Part shown: positions 63,839 through 64,000 of the stretch, one piece after another
Layout: each line of letters starts with the position of its first letter
Numbering within the stretch: the stretch's first letter is position 1
Assembly (NCBI RefSeq): GCF_049747295.1
Contig: NZ_JBMHJM010000001.1
Coordinates: forward strand, 3,286,001 to 3,350,000
Length of the DNA: 64,000 nt
Reading direction: 5' to 3'
Source of the DNA: Afipia sp049747295
Lineage (GTDB): Bacteria; Pseudomonadota; Alphaproteobacteria; Rhizobiales; Xanthobacteraceae
Translations under genes and position numbers: made by a program
Notes under the pieces: generated by a model
What the model saw: only the letters and a program-made list of their open reading frames with translations
Databases searched by the model: none
Told to the model about the DNA's origin: nothing

Positions 63839-63850
63839 CGAGGAGAAGAC

Positions 63851-64000
63851 ATGTCGACGCTCGATGTTTTTGCATGGATCGTTCTCGTCATTCTGGTGGC
63901 CAGCGCCTTTGCGATCTTCTTCATTGCGGGCTGGTTGCCGGGCCACATCGCCCAGATACGAAATCATCCCTACGCACACGCAGTCAAAGTCGCAGGCTGG
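63851..64000 (+). CDS. DUF3302 protein, cut by window edge
   Basis: The first 50 codons are visible. AGGAG lies before the ATG. One membrane helix (FAWIVLVILVASAFAIFFIA) is followed by LPGHIAQIRNHPYAHAV and AGW, the DUF3302 signature. Last visible gene of the sulfatase-linked unit. The remainder is outside the window. Confidence 0.8.
   Translation, partial: MSTLDVFAWIVLVILVASAFAIFFIAGWLPGHIAQIRNHPYAHAVKVAGW

Overview
The window looks like chromosomal DNA of an alphaproteobacterium of the Hyphomicrobiales, most likely in the Bradyrhizobium / Afipia / Rhodopseudomonas group. The reasons are the GTTC-N7-GTTC type SOS box before an imuA-imuB-dnaE2 cassette, repeated GGAAC-N16-CGTT promoter-like sites typical of the alphaproteobacterial general stress sigma factor (EcfG), an HWE-type histidine kinase, and many small families common in that group (DUF3551, DUF3606, DUF4142, YidB, DUF72). 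The assignment is inference from gene content; no rRNA or other marker gene is present.

Region 1 (1-11.6 kb) is an accessory, defence-like block. It holds a nitrilase-fold protein overlapping a RecF/SMC-like ATPase that runs off the left edge, two unrelated TIR-like/deoxyribosyltransferase-like proteins, a DUF2130 nuclease-like coiled-coil protein and a pentapeptide-repeat membrane protein. Long non-coding gaps contain a palindromic 38-bp repeat, and the block ends at a broken LysR gene.

Region 2 (12-45 kb) is dominated by stress-response genes, most of them small and monocistronic: DUF4142, DUF3606, YidB/GlsB, a frameshifted CsbD gene, a phasin, a manganese catalase-DUF892 fusion, a ligase-only LigD, SRAP, DUF72 and a TolA-like coiled coil. 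Many have a candidate EcfG promoter at a sensible distance. Inside this block sits a sensory cluster: a CheB-CheR-PAS-HWE kinase fusion, a second CheB, a Crp/Fnr regulator translationally coupled to the kinase, and two related stand-alone receivers at its edges. Transaldolase and transketolase form a coupled pair at 39-42 kb. They are followed by a DnaA-N-like small protein and a YqcI/YcgG-DUF1989 pair.

Region 3 (45-51 kb) is the SOS mutagenesis cassette imuA-imuB-dnaE2, with overlapping genes and one clear LexA box upstream.

Region 4 (51-57 kb) is a second accessory segment. It starts with a 50-bp 3' fragment of a tRNA-Pro(CGG) gene, a probable integration-site remnant. A complete three-gene ABC-three-component (ABC-3C) conflict system follows, then an aspartate dehydrogenase-like gene, then two tandem tRNA-like elements with severe decoding defects that share one intrinsic terminator.

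Region 5 (57-64 kb) holds small membrane or exported proteins and then a co-directional sulfatase cluster: formylglycine-generating enzyme, two membrane proteins, a type I sulfatase with a Lys/Ala-rich N-terminal tail, a HAD phosphatase, DUF1622, and a DUF3302 gene cut by the right edge.
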